From the NCBI GenBank assembly GCA_003162425.1, contig PMOK01000144.1:1-51817 (forward strand): 51,817 nt of DNA. The letters are read 5' to 3'. Positions 9,387-19,521 of this stretch are shown here, one piece after another. Positions within the stretch are counted from its first letter, which is position 1, and each line of letters opens with the position of its first letter. The stretch comes from Bryobacterales bacterium. GTDB lineage: Bacteria > Acidobacteriota > Terriglobia > Bryobacterales > Bryobacteraceae. The notes under the pieces were generated by a model. The model was not told the DNA's origin, searched no databases, and saw only the letters and a program-made list of their open reading frames with translations. A program made the position numbers and the translations under genes.

Positions 9387-10310
9387 ATGCGCGTCCACGT
9401 CTACGCCGCTCTGGTAGTAGCGTTGAGCATTCTCGACCGGCCGGCCGATGCCTTAGATACTGCGCCGCCGGGGCCCACAGTCGTGATTGTGACCTCATCG
9501 GCAGTGGAGGCGTTCGGAGAGGCCGTGAGAGGGATTCAGCGCGGATTGGGGCCGGCGGTCAAAGCCGTCATCCTGGATCTGGCATCCAATCCACAGGATT
9601 CCGCGAACCAGTTAAGCGGCAAGGACGTCCGGCTGCTCATCAGCGTCGGCAACAATGCGTTCGAGTCCGCCGCGCAATTCGGGTCCGCGCCAATCCTTGC
9701 CACCATGCTTTTGCGCGCCGATCTGACAGGAACCCACCTGCGCCCTCAAAGCGGCTCCCTGGCATTGGATGTACCGCTCGGCGATATTTTGGCTCGGATG
9801 GAAAGCGTGTTGCCTGGCAAGACACGGGCCGCGCTCATCCGGAATCCAGATGCGAACAACGTTCCCGCGTCCACGCTGGCAGCGCAAGCAAAAGCCGCGG
9901 GAATGACTTTGAAAGTCCTGGACTGTCCGCGGCCGGAGAAACTGCTTCAATTGTTTCTCTCGCTCAGAGGCCAGGTGGATTTCGTGGTTTGTCCGCCGGA
10001 CGGAACACTCTATAACAGCACCACGGTCCGGCCGCTTATTCTGGCATCGCTCGAAAACCGGCTGCCGGTGATCGGATTTTCCGAGAGCTTCGTTCGCAGC
10101 GGTGCGGTGGCCGCTGTGTATCCGGATTATTTCGATGTGGGGGCGCAGGCCGGCGAGCTTGCCAGAAACTACCTGGCGGGCGCCAGCCTGCCCGCGAATG
10201 AAAAACCGCGCAAATTAAGAGTGGCCGCCAATGGGCGTGTGGCGCGGCTGCTGGGACTTCGAATTCCTGGAAGGGCCGATTCGGAATCCGGAATCGTGGT
10301 GATCCAATGA
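9387..10310 (+). CDS. Periplasmic ABC_sub_bind-family binding protein
   Basis: A 307-residue exported protein (signal peptide to about residue 22, PADA). Its body fits the ABC transporter substrate-binding family PF04392/COG2984: VVIVTSS start, [39 protein letters not shown], and late [32 protein letters not shown]. No ABC permease or ATPase gene is nearby. Its ATGA overlap with the downstream sensor kinase suggests it acts as a ligand-binding input to the kinase instead of feeding a transporter. The ligand is unknown; relatives bind aromatic amino acids or purines. Confidence 0.82.
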   Translation: MRVHVYAALVVALSILDRPADALDTAPPGPTVVIVTSSAVEAFGEAVRGIQRGLGPAVKAVILDLASNPQDSANQLSGKDVRLLISVGNNAFESAAQFGSAPILATMLLRADLTGTHLRPQSGSLALDVPLGDILARMESVLPGKTRAALIRNPDANNVPASTLAAQAKAAGMTLKVLDCPRPEKLLQLFLSLRGQVDFVVCPPDGTLYNSTTVRPLILASLENRLPVIGFSESFVRSGAVAAVYPDYFDVGAQAGELARNYLAGASLPANEKPRKLRVAANGRVARLLGLRIPGRADSESGIVVIQ

Positions 10311-12640
10311 GACTTCCACGACAACCCACCGTTTCGCGTCGAAGGAGCCTGCTGACGCAGGCCTCGCTGACGAACCTGTTGGTAGCGTTCTCCGTGGTTG
10401 CCGCCGGCGTCGCGCTGGTGCTGTGGCGGCAAAGCACAACCTTCGGCCAGCAACTGGAGTTGCGCGCCCAGGTGGCCGCCGAATTCCTGGCCAATGAGAG
10501 CGAGTTCCCGCTGTTGATCGGCGATCGCAATGCATTGCAACTGGTGGCGAAGTCGGCGGCGACTCGGGAGGACGTGCTGTACGTAACAATTGTCAGCGAA
10601 ACCGGCGAAACCCTGGCACAAGCTGGGCGATTAGCCCCGGAGTCCTCAAACAGCCGAAACAGAGCGGGAGTGGAGATTCTGCCGTCCAAGATTGAGGCCA
10701 CGCGCGTGGTTCGACAAGCTTCCGCAAACGGGCTGGCGGATTGGGAAGGCGACCGCGCGCCGTCGAAGCGCCTGGGCGTGGTGCGCATCGGCTTTTCCAC
10801 TGAAAAGGAGAGGGTTTTATTCGCACAGTTGGCGCGAGACATCATTTTGACTCCGTTCGTATGTGTGTGCCTGGTCCTGTTCGTGCAGTACGTGAAATTA
10901 CGGAGGCTGCTCAGCCCGCTGGTTCGGCTGATCGACTTCACCCGGCTGGTAGCGCATGGTGATTTGAAGCAAAGGGCACCGCTCGGTGCCTGGAACGAAG
11001 TGGACGATTTGTCGATCGCATTCAACGACATGGTGGAACAACTCGACGCCTCCCGCGGCGAACTGCTGCACCTGGTGGATCAGGCCCAGGAAGCCAGCCG
11101 GCTTAAGAGCGAGTTTGTGGCGAACATGAGCCACGAACTGCGGACTCCCATGAACGGCATCATCGGCATGACGGAGCTGGCGCTCGACACTCCGGTTAGC
11201 CCGGTACAGAAGGAATACATGGAAGGGGTCAGAGAATCCGCCAACTCGCTTCTGACAGTGATTAACGACGTTTTGGATTTCTCCAAAATCGAGGCCGGAA
11301 AGATGAACCTCGATACCGAGCCTTTCGACCTGCGAGAATTGCTGGAGCAAACCGCCCGCGCGGTGGCGCTGCGGGCGCATCAGAAAAACCTGGAACTGGC
11401 GCTCGAAATCGATGCCGCGGTTCCCTGTCAAGTGGCGGGTGATGCCAACCGGCTGCGCCAGGTGCTGGTGAATCTTCTGGGCAATGCCGTGAAGTTCACC
11501 GAGAGCGGTGAAGTGCTGCTCTGGGTGGAACAGAGGCCGAGTGGCCCCGCGGAACTGGAGCTTCACTTCCTGGTGGAAGACACTGGCATCGGTATCCCGG
11601 CTGAAAAACTGCGATTGATTTTCGATGCGTTCACGCAAGCCGACGGATCGATGACGCGCAATAGCGGCGGCACGGGCTTAGGGCTTGCGATCGCGAAAAG
11701 ACTGACGGAATTGATGGGTGGAAGAATCTGGGTAGAGAGCGAGCCGGGAAAAGGCAGCCGCTTCCATTTCACCATCCTGTGCGAACGCGTCTTGGAAAAG
11801 CCGGTCGAACGAAAGCCGGCGAGCCCTGAGATCTTACGAGGATTGCGAGTGCTTGCGGTGGACGATAACCGCACCAACCGGCGGATTCTCGGCGCGATGC
11901 TGGCCGCGGAAGGAACGGAGGTGACGCTGGCTGAATCGGGCGTGGAAGCGGTGCGCCTGTTGCAGCACGCCCAGGAACAGAAACGGCCGTTCCAGCTGGC
12001 AATCGTGGATGCGCTAATGCCCGGCATGGATGGATTCATGCTTGCCGACAGGATGAATCATAATCCGAATTTGACCCGGCCGGTGATCATGATGTTGAGC
12101 TCCTCCGATCTGCAGAGCGACATCCCGCGCTGCCGGAGGTTGGGAATCGTCTGCCACGTGGTGAAGCCCGTATGCAAGGCGGATTTGAGAGAGTCGATGT
12201 TGCGTGCACTGGGTACGGCACCCGCCGAGCCGCCTGCGCACGACGAAAAGGTGACCGAAAGTCTTCGGCGCCTTTCGATCCTGCTGGCCGAAGACAACCC
12301 GATGAATAAGAGGCTAGCCACGCGGTTGCTTGAAAAGAGGGGGCACAGAATCACCAGTGTGTCGAACGGGCGCGAGGCCTTGGAAGCGCTGGACCTGGCC
12401 CGTTTCGATGTCATTCTGATGGATGTGCAGATGCCGGTGATGGATGGCTGGATGGCAACGCAAGCCATTCGCGAACGGGAGCGCGGCACAGAAGAGCATG
12501 TCCCGATCCTGGCGCTCACCGCGCACGCCATGAAGCACGATCAGGAACAGTGCTTGGCAGCGGGCATGGATGGCTACTTGAGCAAGCCGTTTCAGCCCGC
12601 GGAGCTCTATGCGGCGGTGGAATCGATTGCGGGGGGCTAG
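10307..12640 (+). CDS. Hybrid sensor histidine kinase with two receiver domains
   Basis: In order the 777-residue protein has TM1 (about 21-42), a periplasmic sensor region of roughly 130 residues, TM2 (about 175-195), HAMP (about 200-255), and HisKA with [10 protein letters not shown] (phospho-acceptor His276). HATPase_c follows with [16 protein letters not shown] and GGTGLGLAI. Receiver 1 has its phospho-Asp at 568 (DALMPGMDG) and receiver 2 at Asp706 ([10 protein letters not shown], with KPF downstream). There is no output or HPt domain, so phosphate must pass to a separate regulator not in the window. It overlaps the binding-protein gene by 4 bp. Receiver 1 has VDALMP where VDxxMP is usual and keeps the KP lysine (VVKPV). 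Confidence 0.93.
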   Translation: MRLPRQPTVSRRRSLLTQASLTNLLVAFSVVAAGVALVLWRQSTTFGQQLELRAQVAAEFLANESEFPLLIGDRNALQLVAKSAATREDVLYVTIVSETGETLAQAGRLAPESSNSRNRAGVEILPSKIEATRVVRQASANGLADWEGDRAPSKRLGVVRIGFSTEKERVLFAQLARDIILTPFVCVCLVLFVQYVKLRRLLSPLVRLIDFTRLVAHGDLKQRAPLGAWNEVDDLSIAFNDMVEQLDASRGELLHLVDQAQEASRLKSEFVANMSHELRTPMNGIIGMTELALDTPVSPVQKEYMEGVRESANSLLTVINDVLDFSKIEAGKMNLDTEPFDLRELLEQTARAVALRAHQKNLELALEIDAAVPCQVAGDANRLRQVLVNLLGNAVKFTESGEVLLWVEQRPSGPAELELHFLVEDTGIGIPAEKLRLIFDAFTQADGSMTRNSGGTGLGLAIAKRLTELMGGRIWVESEPGKGSRFHFTILCERVLEKPVERKPASPEILRGLRVLAVDDNRTNRRILGAMLAAEGTEVTLAESGVEAVRLLQHAQEQKRPFQLAIVDALMPGMDGFMLADRMNHNPNLTRPVIMMLSSSDLQSDIPRCRRLGIVCHVVKPVCKADLRESMLRALGTAPAEPPAHDEKVTESLRRLSILLAEDNPMNKRLATRLLEKRGHRITSVSNGREALEALDLARFDVILMDVQMPVMDGWMATQAIRERERGTEEHVPILALTAHAMKHDQEQCLAAGMDGYLSKPFQPAELYAAVESIAGG

Positions 12641-12722
12641 GGACTGGGGACTGGGGACTAAAGGCTTGGGTCCGGAAACTCCACGGCGGGTTTCCCCAGC
12701 CCCGAGTCCCTAGTCCCCAGCC
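12641..12722. terminator. Inverted GGGGACT repeats between convergent genes
   Basis: Just after the kinase stop lie three GGGACT units (12640-12660); at 12700-12722 the complementary AGTCCC/CCCCAG units occur. CTGGGGACTA pairs perfectly with TAGTCCCCAG, giving a strong hairpin that could end transcription of both converging genes. The same units occur at 22523-22548, so this is also a dispersed repeat. No U-run is visible. Confidence 0.45.
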
Positions 12723-13858
12723 CCTACGCGGTGGCCCGAAAGAAAGGTCTCTAAAACTTCAATCTCCCCAGTGGCATCGTGGAAGCGAAACCGCACCAGG
12801 TCGGCCCGCTCGCCGGGATTCAGGCCGCGCTGGCGGGAGGCGATGCGGCCAATGCGCGCCGGATTTCGAGTGGCGAGCGTAATGGCTTCGCGAAGACTCA
12901 GCCCCGCGATCCTGATTACATTTTGGAGCGCGCGATCCATGCGCAATGCCGAGCCGGCCAGCCGCGTTCCACCCAGCAAGCGCACACTTCCATCGGAGTG
13001 CAACTCGACATCCACTTCGCCCAGTTTGTACTTGCCTGGAGCACAACCGGCCGGCATCACTGCGTCGGTGACCAACAGGGCGCGCTCCAGTCCTTTGGCG
13101 CGCAGGGCAACATTGAGAAACGATGGCGCAAGATGAATCCCATCCACGATGAGACTCGCGGCTAACCGGTCTTCCGCGAGCTGTTCCCAAATGTAATTGG
13201 GATGGCGCGGCAGTATCGGATGTGCGCCGTTACCGATATGCGTGGAAAGCGTTGCGCCCGCGTTGACTGCGGCGGAGATTTCCTCCGATGTGGCGCGCGT
13301 GTGTCCGATGCTCACCACTACGCCTTCCCCCACCAGAGCTTCGATGAAGCGCGGCGCATCCGGCCATTCGGGCGACAGCGTTACCAGCCGGATGTTCCCT
13401 CGCGCGGCTTCCTGGAAGCGGTGGAACTCATCCAAATCCGGTGGCCGGACCCATCGTGCGGGATGCGCGCCGCGTGGCCCGTCTTCCGGCGAAATGTATG
13501 GTCCCTCCAGGTGGAAAGCTTCCATGGCCGCGCCTTCCCACGTCGCTTCTTTCGCGCGGGCGAGATTCGCGAGCGCGCCCGACATATCCGCCGGCGATCC
13601 GGTGATCACGGTGGGGAAGAAGCGAGTGACACCGGTTTGTAATACGGCGCGAATGGAGCGCGCGATCTCTTCGTGGCTCGAGGACGGCGAGTTGTAGTCC
13701 ACGCCGGCGAAGCCGTTCACCTGGAGATCGATCCAGCCGGGCGTAACGTAAATGAAATCGGAGGATCCCGAGAGCAGCGGGTCTACGCTTTCAATCAAAT
13801 CCGAGAAGCGGACTTCGATTTCGTCGCCACTTGAAGGATCGACGCCATTACATTTCAT
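12710..13858 (-). CDS. nagA: N-acetylglucosamine-6-phosphate deacetylase
   Basis: This amidohydrolase removes acetate from GlcNAc-6-phosphate in cytoplasmic amino-sugar catabolism and wall recycling. The 382-residue protein carries the family's metal and substrate motifs: PGWIDLQVNG (40-49), HLEGPY with the metal ligand Glu118, GHT with His186, STHIGNGAHP with His207, DGIH (His242) and the catalytic Asp265 in VTDAV. It starts directly at MKCNG, so the small N-terminal beta-sandwich is short. It lies downstream of ilvE on the same strand, with a hairpin in the 280-bp gap, so separate transcription is likely. No nagB or PTS gene is nearby. Confidence 0.88.
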   Translation of the reverse strand: MKCNGVDPSSGDEIEVRFSDLIESVDPLLSGSSDFIYVTPGWIDLQVNGFAGVDYNSPSSSHEEIARSIRAVLQTGVTRFFPTVITGSPADMSGALANLARAKEATWEGAAMEAFHLEGPYISPEDGPRGAHPARWVRPPDLDEFHRFQEAARGNIRLVTLSPEWPDAPRFIEALVGEGVVVSIGHTRATSEEISAAVNAGATLSTHIGNGAHPILPRHPNYIWEQLAEDRLAASLIVDGIHLAPSFLNVALRAKGLERALLVTDAVMPAGCAPGKYKLGEVDVELHSDGSVRLLGGTRLAGSALRMDRALQNVIRIAGLSLREAITLATRNPARIGRIASRQRGLNPGERADLVRFRFHDATGEIEVLETFLSGHRVGAGD

Positions 13859-14088
13859 CGCGGCACCGGTTTATTCACAGGTTTCCCACAGGCGCAGGCA
13901 GCTAAGCACAAGACTCGGCGCGAGAAGGAAACTGTTGAAAACTTTTTGATAGTGGGAAAAAAGTATGGCATTTCTCTCCAATGCCTGCTAAAAAAGAACA
14001 GATCCCGTGCGAGTGCGATTCAGGCGGGTAATCTCGGGGGAGGTGGCCGTCGGGATCGCACTTGCGGATCGAAATCCAACTGCACCCA

Positions 14089-14128
14089 CTCCCTGACGGT
14101 CGGGGCTCGGTATTCGTTTCCCGACCGT
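14089..14128 (-). terminator. Hairpin after ilvE, overlapping a dispersed repeat
   Basis: ACGGTCGGG (14096-14104) and CCCGACCGT (14120-14128) form a perfect 9-bp stem 10 bp past the ilvE stop. Segment 14089-14112 is a near copy of 7211-7234. It could terminate ilvE, though no U-run follows. Confidence 0.45.
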
Positions 14129-14138
14129 ATCGAGCAGC

Positions 14139-15077
14139 TCACACCCCGACCGGCACGTTCTTCCCCACTGGCATAAGCCAACCGAACCGGTCCGGAACGT
14201 TCCCGCTCACAATGTCGAAGAACGCCTTTTGAAGCTTCTCGGTTATCGGTCCCCGCGAGCCCTTCCCGACCTCGATACGATCCACCGAGCGAATGGGTGT
14301 TATTTCCGCCGCCGTTCCCGAGAAGAATACTTCGTCGGCGATGTACAGCATCTCGCGCGGGATGATGGTCTCGACCACAGGAATGCCGAGCGACGCAGCC
14401 AGTTCAATCACCGTGTCGCGCGTGATGCCAGGCAATACGGACGCGCCCAGCGGTGGCGTTAGCAGCTTGCCGTCGCGCACGACAAAAACATTTTCTCCGG
14501 AACCCTCGCTCACATAGCCGGATTCATCCAGCGCGATGCCTTCCGCGTAGCCGTTGGTGTGCGCTTCCATGCGGATCAGTTGCGAGTTCATGTAATTGGC
14601 GCCCGCTTTGGCCAGCGCAGGCAGCGTGTTGGGAGCGATGCGGGTCCAGCTCGAAACGCACACGTCCACGCCTTTGGCGAGCGCTTCTTCGCCCAGATAC
14701 TTGCCCCACTCCCAGCATGCGATATAAACCTCGGTGGGATTGTTCGGAAGAACGCCGACGTCGCCATAGCCACGCAGAACGATGGGCCGGAAATAGCAGG
14801 ATTCCAGATGATTGAGACGTACCAGCTCCGCCATGGCTTCCGCCAACTCGGCGCTTTGATACTTCACATCGATGCGGTAAATCTTGGCCGAATCCAGCAG
14901 GCGGCGAATATGTTCGCGCACCCGGAAGATGGCGGGACCGGAAGACGTGGCATAGCAGCGGATGCCCTCAAATACAGAGCTGCCGTAGCTGGTGACATGC
15001 GATAGAACGTGGATCTTGGCATCATCCCAGTTGATAAAACGACCGTTGTGCCAGATCTTTTCCGTGGGCTTCAACAT
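14139..15077 (-). CDS. ilvE: Branched-chain amino acid aminotransferase
   Basis: A class IV PLP enzyme that makes Val, Leu and Ile from their keto acids using glutamate. Starting at the ATG at 15077 ([12 protein letters not shown]) gives 312 residues, the usual family length. A longer frame to 15212 adds 45 residues unlike the family and would cross into the divergent promoter region. The PLP lysine is Lys157 in [31 protein letters not shown] and [19 protein letters not shown] are group-I IlvE signatures. It is divergent from the ADOP gene starting at 15140, leaving only 62 bp for both promoters. Confidence 0.93.
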   Translation of the reverse strand: MLKPTEKIWHNGRFINWDDAKIHVLSHVTSYGSSVFEGIRCYATSSGPAIFRVREHIRRLLDSAKIYRIDVKYQSAELAEAMAELVRLNHLESCYFRPIVLRGYGDVGVLPNNPTEVYIACWEWGKYLGEEALAKGVDVCVSSWTRIAPNTLPALAKAGANYMNSQLIRMEAHTNGYAEGIALDESGYVSEGSGENVFVVRDGKLLTPPLGASVLPGITRDTVIELAASLGIPVVETIIPREMLYIADEVFFSGTAAEITPIRSVDRIEVGKGSRGPITEKLQKAFFDIVSGNVPDRFGWLMPVGKNVPVGV

Positions 15078-15139
15078 ACTGTGATTATAACGTCCGCAGG
15101 TGGCCTCGGTTTGGTCACGGAATTGCCAATTGCACCGGT

Positions 15140-17512
15140 ATGAAGCCGTTTGGATCGTTATGGCAGGATTTCCGGGTGGCTTGGCGCATGCTTGCGAGAT
15201 ATCCCGCAGCAACGGCGTTGTCCATCTTGTCCATCATGTTAGGTATCGGACTCACCACCGGCATGTTTAGCCTTGCCGACGCGGTCTTCTTCCGCCCTTT
15301 CCCGTTCGAGCGTCCCGGGGAGATCCAGAAGGTGGAATCCATCGGCGATGACGGCAGGTATCTTTCCTATAGCTGGCAGGACTATCAAGACATGCTTCGT
15401 TCCGCGAACGGCATGGCCGATTTATCGGCGTACTCGCGGCGGGGCGGGCTCCTAACGGTAGGCGAAGATACCCAGGCGGTTCTTGTCTACCCCGTGACTC
15501 TGAACCATTTCTCGTTTCTCGGTGTTCACGCCGCAATGGGACGCGCGTCGGTGGAAGAAGTGGAGGGCCGGCCGGCTGCCGTACTGGGATACCGTTTGTG
15601 GCGCCGAAGGTTCGGTAGCGATCCCGGGATTGTGGGAAAGACCGTTTTGCTGAACCGGAAAGCCTATGTCGTGACAGGAGTGCTGCCCGCCGAGTTCACG
15701 GGCCTTGTGCGTGGGGTGCCGAATGACGTTTGGGTAGGCATTGATGAGAGGGCCGAGCAGGCTGGGGATTTCGAGATAATCGCCCGGCTCAAGCCGGGAG
15801 TAGGTGTGGTGCGCGCGGCAGCCCAACTGGATGCAGCTATCCGCGGCGCCGGGAGAAATAAGCCGGCTCCTGCTGGTTCACGTGGAACCTCGCTCGAAAG
15901 CGACTTCGCAATAAGCTGGAAAAAGAACCTGACGGCCGGCGCCGCGCTGCTGCTGATTCTGGGTCTGATTTTGTTTATCGGCTGCGCGAATGCGGCACAG
16001 TTACGGATGGCGCAGGCGGAGGCACGCAAAAAAGAACTGAGTATCCGCCGCGCCTTGGGCGCCGGGATCTGGAGCCTGGCCCGGCTGTTGTTGGTCGAGA
16101 CCAGCCTCTTGTGCCTGGTGGGGGCGGGATTGGGGCTGTTATTGGCGCACTGGATCCTGGTTGCACTTACGTATTCCGTGTCTGCGGCTATGCCTATTTC
16201 CGACTTGGGAGTCCGGCTGGACCATCGGACGCTCATTTTCTCGGTGGCTGCTACAGTCGCCGCCCTGCTGCTGGCAGGGCTCGCGCCGATTCGTCATGCC
16301 GGACGCCTGGATGTGATGGAAGTGCTGAAGGCCTCGCAGGGGTTGGCCGGCGGGGCCCACGGACAATGGCGGAAACGGACCATGGTTGCCGCGCAATTTG
16401 CCGTCACCGTGTTGTTCTTCGGCATGGCTGTGCAGCTTGTCCAAAGCGCTCGAAACGCCGCCGCGGTGAGACCAGGGCTCGATCCCGGGAAACAGATGCT
16501 CATCATGGAAGTGGGACGTGGTTTCGAGTGGCCGGCCGCACGCTGGTGCGAGCAGGTGAGTGCCCGGTTCTCGGCAGTACCCGGCGTGCGTGGCGCTACG
16601 TTCGCGCGCCGCGTCCCCTTGAGCGGCGTCGGGGACGGGATGACCGTTCGGGTCGAGATTCCCGGACAAGCACCGGCTGGCGTGCAGCTCAACAACGTAG
16701 GCGGCAATTATTTCTCGCTCATGGGAACGCGGGTGTTGGCCGGACGTGGCATCGAACCGGGCGACCGCAACGGAAGCGCGCTGGTTGCGGTGGTTTCGCA
16801 GCAATTCGCCAAACAGCTTTTGAACGGCCGCAATCCGGTCGGAGAATGGATATCCATGGACGGGAAGATGCGGCAAGTGGTAGGTGTGGCCGAGGATGGG
16901 CCCACGGGTGAACCGACTGTCCATGAAGCTGCCGCTCCCTACCTGTACCTACCGTTCGCACAGGCGCCTTCCGGCGACTTCGTCTTGTTCGTGGAAACCA
17001 TCGGAAAGCCAGAGGCGCTCGCACAGGCGATCCGAAAGGAGCTGAAACGCTTCGATCCGGGTTCAATGGTGATTTCATCAACCACCTTGCGACAGCACAT
17101 GGGGCAAGCGCTCGCACTTGACCGTATTCCAGCAGCATTAGCCGCCGGGCTCGGCGCCATCGGCTTTCTACTGACCGGCGCAGGACTGTTCGGAGTAATC
17201 CAGTACTCCATGAATCGGCGATCTCGCGAGATCGGTTTGCGAGTGGCGCTGGGGGCGCAACCGGCTGAGATCCGCACGATGGTAATGTCGGAATCGCTGC
17301 GCATCGCGGCCTGGGGTATTCCGATCGGCTTGCTGATGCTGGGCGCGGCGGTTCGCTGGACCCAGTCGCTGCTCATTGGAGTGACGGCGCTAAATCTGCT
17401 GACGTACGGAATGAGCGCGGCTGCCGCGGTGGTGGTCGCGCTGGTCGCGGCCTGGCTACCCGCGGCACGAGCGGCGCGCGTGGACCCGATGGTGGCATTA
17501 AGATCCGAGTAA
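15140..17512 (+). CDS. ADOP-family duplicated FtsX/MacB-type permease
   Basis: A 790-residue inner-membrane protein with two tandem MacB-type units. TM1 is at about residues 20-45 ([20 protein letters not shown]), then a large periplasmic MacB_PCD domain, and a three-helix FtsX domain around residues 270-395 that includes [15 protein letters not shown] second periplasmic domain and a second FtsX domain (about 670-785, with [19 protein letters not shown]) follow. The repeated R-EL/I-R-ALGA coupling segment is diagnostic. No ATPase gene is adjacent, the defining trait of the acidobacterial duplicated orphan permeases. The transported substrate is unknown. Confidence 0.9.
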   Translation: MKPFGSLWQDFRVAWRMLARYPAATALSILSIMLGIGLTTGMFSLADAVFFRPFPFERPGEIQKVESIGDDGRYLSYSWQDYQDMLRSANGMADLSAYSRRGGLLTVGEDTQAVLVYPVTLNHFSFLGVHAAMGRASVEEVEGRPAAVLGYRLWRRRFGSDPGIVGKTVLLNRKAYVVTGVLPAEFTGLVRGVPNDVWVGIDERAEQAGDFEIIARLKPGVGVVRAAAQLDAAIRGAGRNKPAPAGSRGTSLESDFAISWKKNLTAGAALLLILGLILFIGCANAAQLRMAQAEARKKELSIRRALGAGIWSLARLLLVETSLLCLVGAGLGLLLAHWILVALTYSVSAAMPISDLGVRLDHRTLIFSVAATVAALLLAGLAPIRHAGRLDVMEVLKASQGLAGGAHGQWRKRTMVAAQFAVTVLFFGMAVQLVQSARNAAAVRPGLDPGKQMLIMEVGRGFEWPAARWCEQVSARFSAVPGVRGATFARRVPLSGVGDGMTVRVEIPGQAPAGVQLNNVGGNYFSLMGTRVLAGRGIEPGDRNGSALVAVVSQQFAKQLLNGRNPVGEWISMDGKMRQVVGVAEDGPTGEPTVHEAAAPYLYLPFAQAPSGDFVLFVETIGKPEALAQAIRKELKRFDPGSMVISSTTLRQHMGQALALDRIPAALAAGLGAIGFLLTGAGLFGVIQYSMNRRSREIGLRVALGAQPAEIRTMVMSESLRIAAWGIPIGLLMLGAAVRWTQSLLIGVTALNLLTYGMSAAAAVVVALVAAWLPAARAARVDPMVALRSE

Positions 17513-17547
17513 CCAGCTTTCTTCTGTCAAACTGAAGTCGAGAAGTC

Positions 17548-18936
17548 ATGCGCAAGATCTGCTTGCTCCTCGCCATCGGATGCCTTGCGCACGCGCTCGC
17601 CTCCGCACAATTACAGCAGTTGAAGCCGGGCTGGAATTTATTTTCCATGCAACAAGACGTCCAGCTTGGCCAAGAGGCGGCGGCTGAAGTGGAAAGACGG
17701 GCGGCCGTGGTACACAACCGCGACCTCGACGATTATCTCAACACTATCCTTCATAAGCTGGAGCAATCGCCTTATGCGCGCACGCTCGCCTCCGACGGCT
17801 CTCGCAGTGGATTATTTCCTTTCAGCGTTCACGTGATCTATGACAAAAACGTCAACGCCTTCGCGCTTCCAGGCGGACCGATCTTCATTCACACGGCACT
17901 GATCGAAGCCGCCGAAAACGAGGCACAACTGGCCGGCGTGATCGGCCACGAAATGTCGCACGTTGTGCTGCGGCACTCCACCAATCAAGCTTCGAAACAG
18001 AACCTGGTAGCATTGCCGGCACTGCTGGCCGAAGCGCTGGTGGGGAACAGCATGCTGGGCCAGTTGGCGAAAATCGGCATCGGCCTGGGCGCCAATTCCG
18101 TGTTGCTGAAGTTCTCCCGGACCGACGAAACGGAGGCCGACTACAACGGAGCGGAGATCGTCGCCGGCGCCGGCTACAACCCGCTGGAACTCGCGAATTT
18201 CTTCGAGAAGCTGGAGGCGAAGAGCGGCCGCCAGAATGAACTGATGCAGTTTCTGTCGGACCATCCGAATCCGGGTAACCGCGTAGCCGCGGTGAGCGAA
18301 GAGGTCCGGTACATGCCGCGCCGAGGGTATGTCGAGGATGAGACGGGGAAGTTTCAGCACGTGCAGGATCTGGTCCAACATCTCTCTACGCCAGGCGAGG
18401 CGCGGGCGACCTCTAGTGATGAGGAACACAAGCCATCGCCACCGGGCGCGCGGCCAAGCAGGCAGCTGATTGGCTACCGCGGCAAGTCTTTTTCTCTCGC
18501 GTATCCGGAGAACTGGCAGGTCCATGGCGACACGCGTGCCAACACAGTGACCATTGCGGCGCGCGATGGAATCGTGCAGAGCGCAAATGGTCAGCCGCAA
18601 ATCGGCTATGGTTTGCAAGTGAGCTATTACTCGCCACCGAAGTCCGGCGCCGAACTGAATCGCGACACACAGGCGCTAGTCCGGCAGCTCAAGCAGTCCA
18701 ATGCAGGAATGCGCACCGGCCGCGACCCGCGTGGCATTCAAGTCGGCGATCAACCCGCGCTGCTGACCACTCTCTATGCAACTTCACCGTATCGCGGCGA
18801 GCAGGAGGTGGACGCGTTGGTCACAGTAGCCCGCCCAGAGGGACTGTTCTACGCTATCTTCATCGCGCCGCAAAGCGAATTCGAGCAGGTGCAGGAGATT
18901 TTCGAAGATGTGCTGCGATCCGTGCGATTTTTCTAG
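17548..18936 (+). CDS. Exported M48-family zinc metalloprotease
   Basis: The 462-residue protein has a signal peptide (about 1-20, ALASAQ) and an M48 peptidase domain (about 60-255). The zinc site is HEMSH at residues 134-138 (GVIGHEMSHVVLRHS), with a downstream acidic ligand in TDETEADYNGAEI (192-204). A flexible Pro/Ser linker precedes a C-terminal domain of about 150 residues. BepA/YfgC-like members check outer-membrane protein assembly in the periplasm; unlike BepA there is no clear TPR domain. It starts 35 bp after the ADOP stop and may be co-transcribed. Exact substrate unknown. Confidence 0.87.
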   Translation: MRKICLLLAIGCLAHALASAQLQQLKPGWNLFSMQQDVQLGQEAAAEVERRAAVVHNRDLDDYLNTILHKLEQSPYARTLASDGSRSGLFPFSVHVIYDKNVNAFALPGGPIFIHTALIEAAENEAQLAGVIGHEMSHVVLRHSTNQASKQNLVALPALLAEALVGNSMLGQLAKIGIGLGANSVLLKFSRTDETEADYNGAEIVAGAGYNPLELANFFEKLEAKSGRQNELMQFLSDHPNPGNRVAAVSEEVRYMPRRGYVEDETGKFQHVQDLVQHLSTPGEARATSSDEEHKPSPPGARPSRQLIGYRGKSFSLAYPENWQVHGDTRANTVTIAARDGIVQSANGQPQIGYGLQVSYYSPPKSGAELNRDTQALVRQLKQSNAGMRTGRDPRGIQVGDQPALLTTLYATSPYRGEQEVDALVTVARPEGLFYAIFIAPQSEFEQVQEIFEDVLRSVRFF

Positions 18937-18947
18937 CGCGATTTCCA

Positions 18948-18976
18948 TTGACATCCCCTACGAAACGGCGTATTTT
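18948..18976 (+). promoter_or_regulatory. Strong sigma-70-type promoter
   Basis: TTGACA (18948-18953), 17-bp spacer, TATTTT (18971-18976). It sits just after the protease stop and would start transcription about 60 nt before the small protein gene at 19046. Confidence 0.6.
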
Positions 18977-19045
18977 TGAAATGCCGCCACGCATTCCAAA
19001 GCAGCCGTCGTCTCTGCTGTAATCCCCCCGACTTAGGAGAAAGCA

Positions 19046-19519
19046 ATGGCAACCGCAGCCACCCCGCAACAAGCCATTCCCGCTCAGGCCGTTGACCTCA
19101 CGGTACCGAACCCGAAGCGAACTCAGAATCTTTCGCTGCCCTTGATGCAAGGGTGCGAGTTCAACTCTGAAACCAAAGGTTGTCAGATTATTGTAGATGA
19201 AGGCTTTCTGAAATTTAACCTGGAACTCCCCTCGACGCAAAACATCCGCCTCACTCTGAATCAGAGCAGCGGGACAGTGGGCGGCACTTCTGACAATCCA
19301 GTCACAATTACGGTCAACGACTACACTCTCATACGCAGTTCAGACGACCATAACAGCCATTTCCATGACGTAACATACATGGTTACGTCGCAATGGCTGC
19401 ACCAAGGCAATAATTCCATTCGCATTCAACTCGATCAGAACGCGCGGACACGTATTACTCTAAAATCGGTGGGAGTAGCCGGTATAGCCACTGGCACATC
19501 GAGCGGCGGCGGTTCCTGA
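19046..19519 (+). CDS. Hypothetical 157-residue protein, beta-rich
   Basis: No family recognised. The start follows an AGGAGA site (19035-19040) at ideal spacing and a consensus -35. There is no signal peptide or membrane segment, so it is probably cytoplasmic or exported by another route. The sequence looks like an all-beta sandwich (LSLPLMQGCEF, FLKFNLELPS, NIRLTLNQSSG, NPVTITVNDY) with two cysteines about 12 residues apart and a His-rich loop (DDHNSHFHD). The tail is Gly/Ser-rich. Its Asn/Thr-rich composition differs from its neighbours. The promoter quality suggests high expression. Confidence 0.72.
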   Translation: MATAATPQQAIPAQAVDLTVPNPKRTQNLSLPLMQGCEFNSETKGCQIIVDEGFLKFNLELPSTQNIRLTLNQSSGTVGGTSDNPVTITVNDYTLIRSSDDHNSHFHDVTYMVTSQWLHQGNNSIRIQLDQNARTRITLKSVGVAGIATGTSSGGGS

Positions 19520-19521
19520 TC

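Noticed and set aside
13946..14176. 76-codon frame in the ilvE/nagA gap
   Set aside because: No ribosome-binding site, composition of non-coding sequence, and it overlaps the dispersed repeat.
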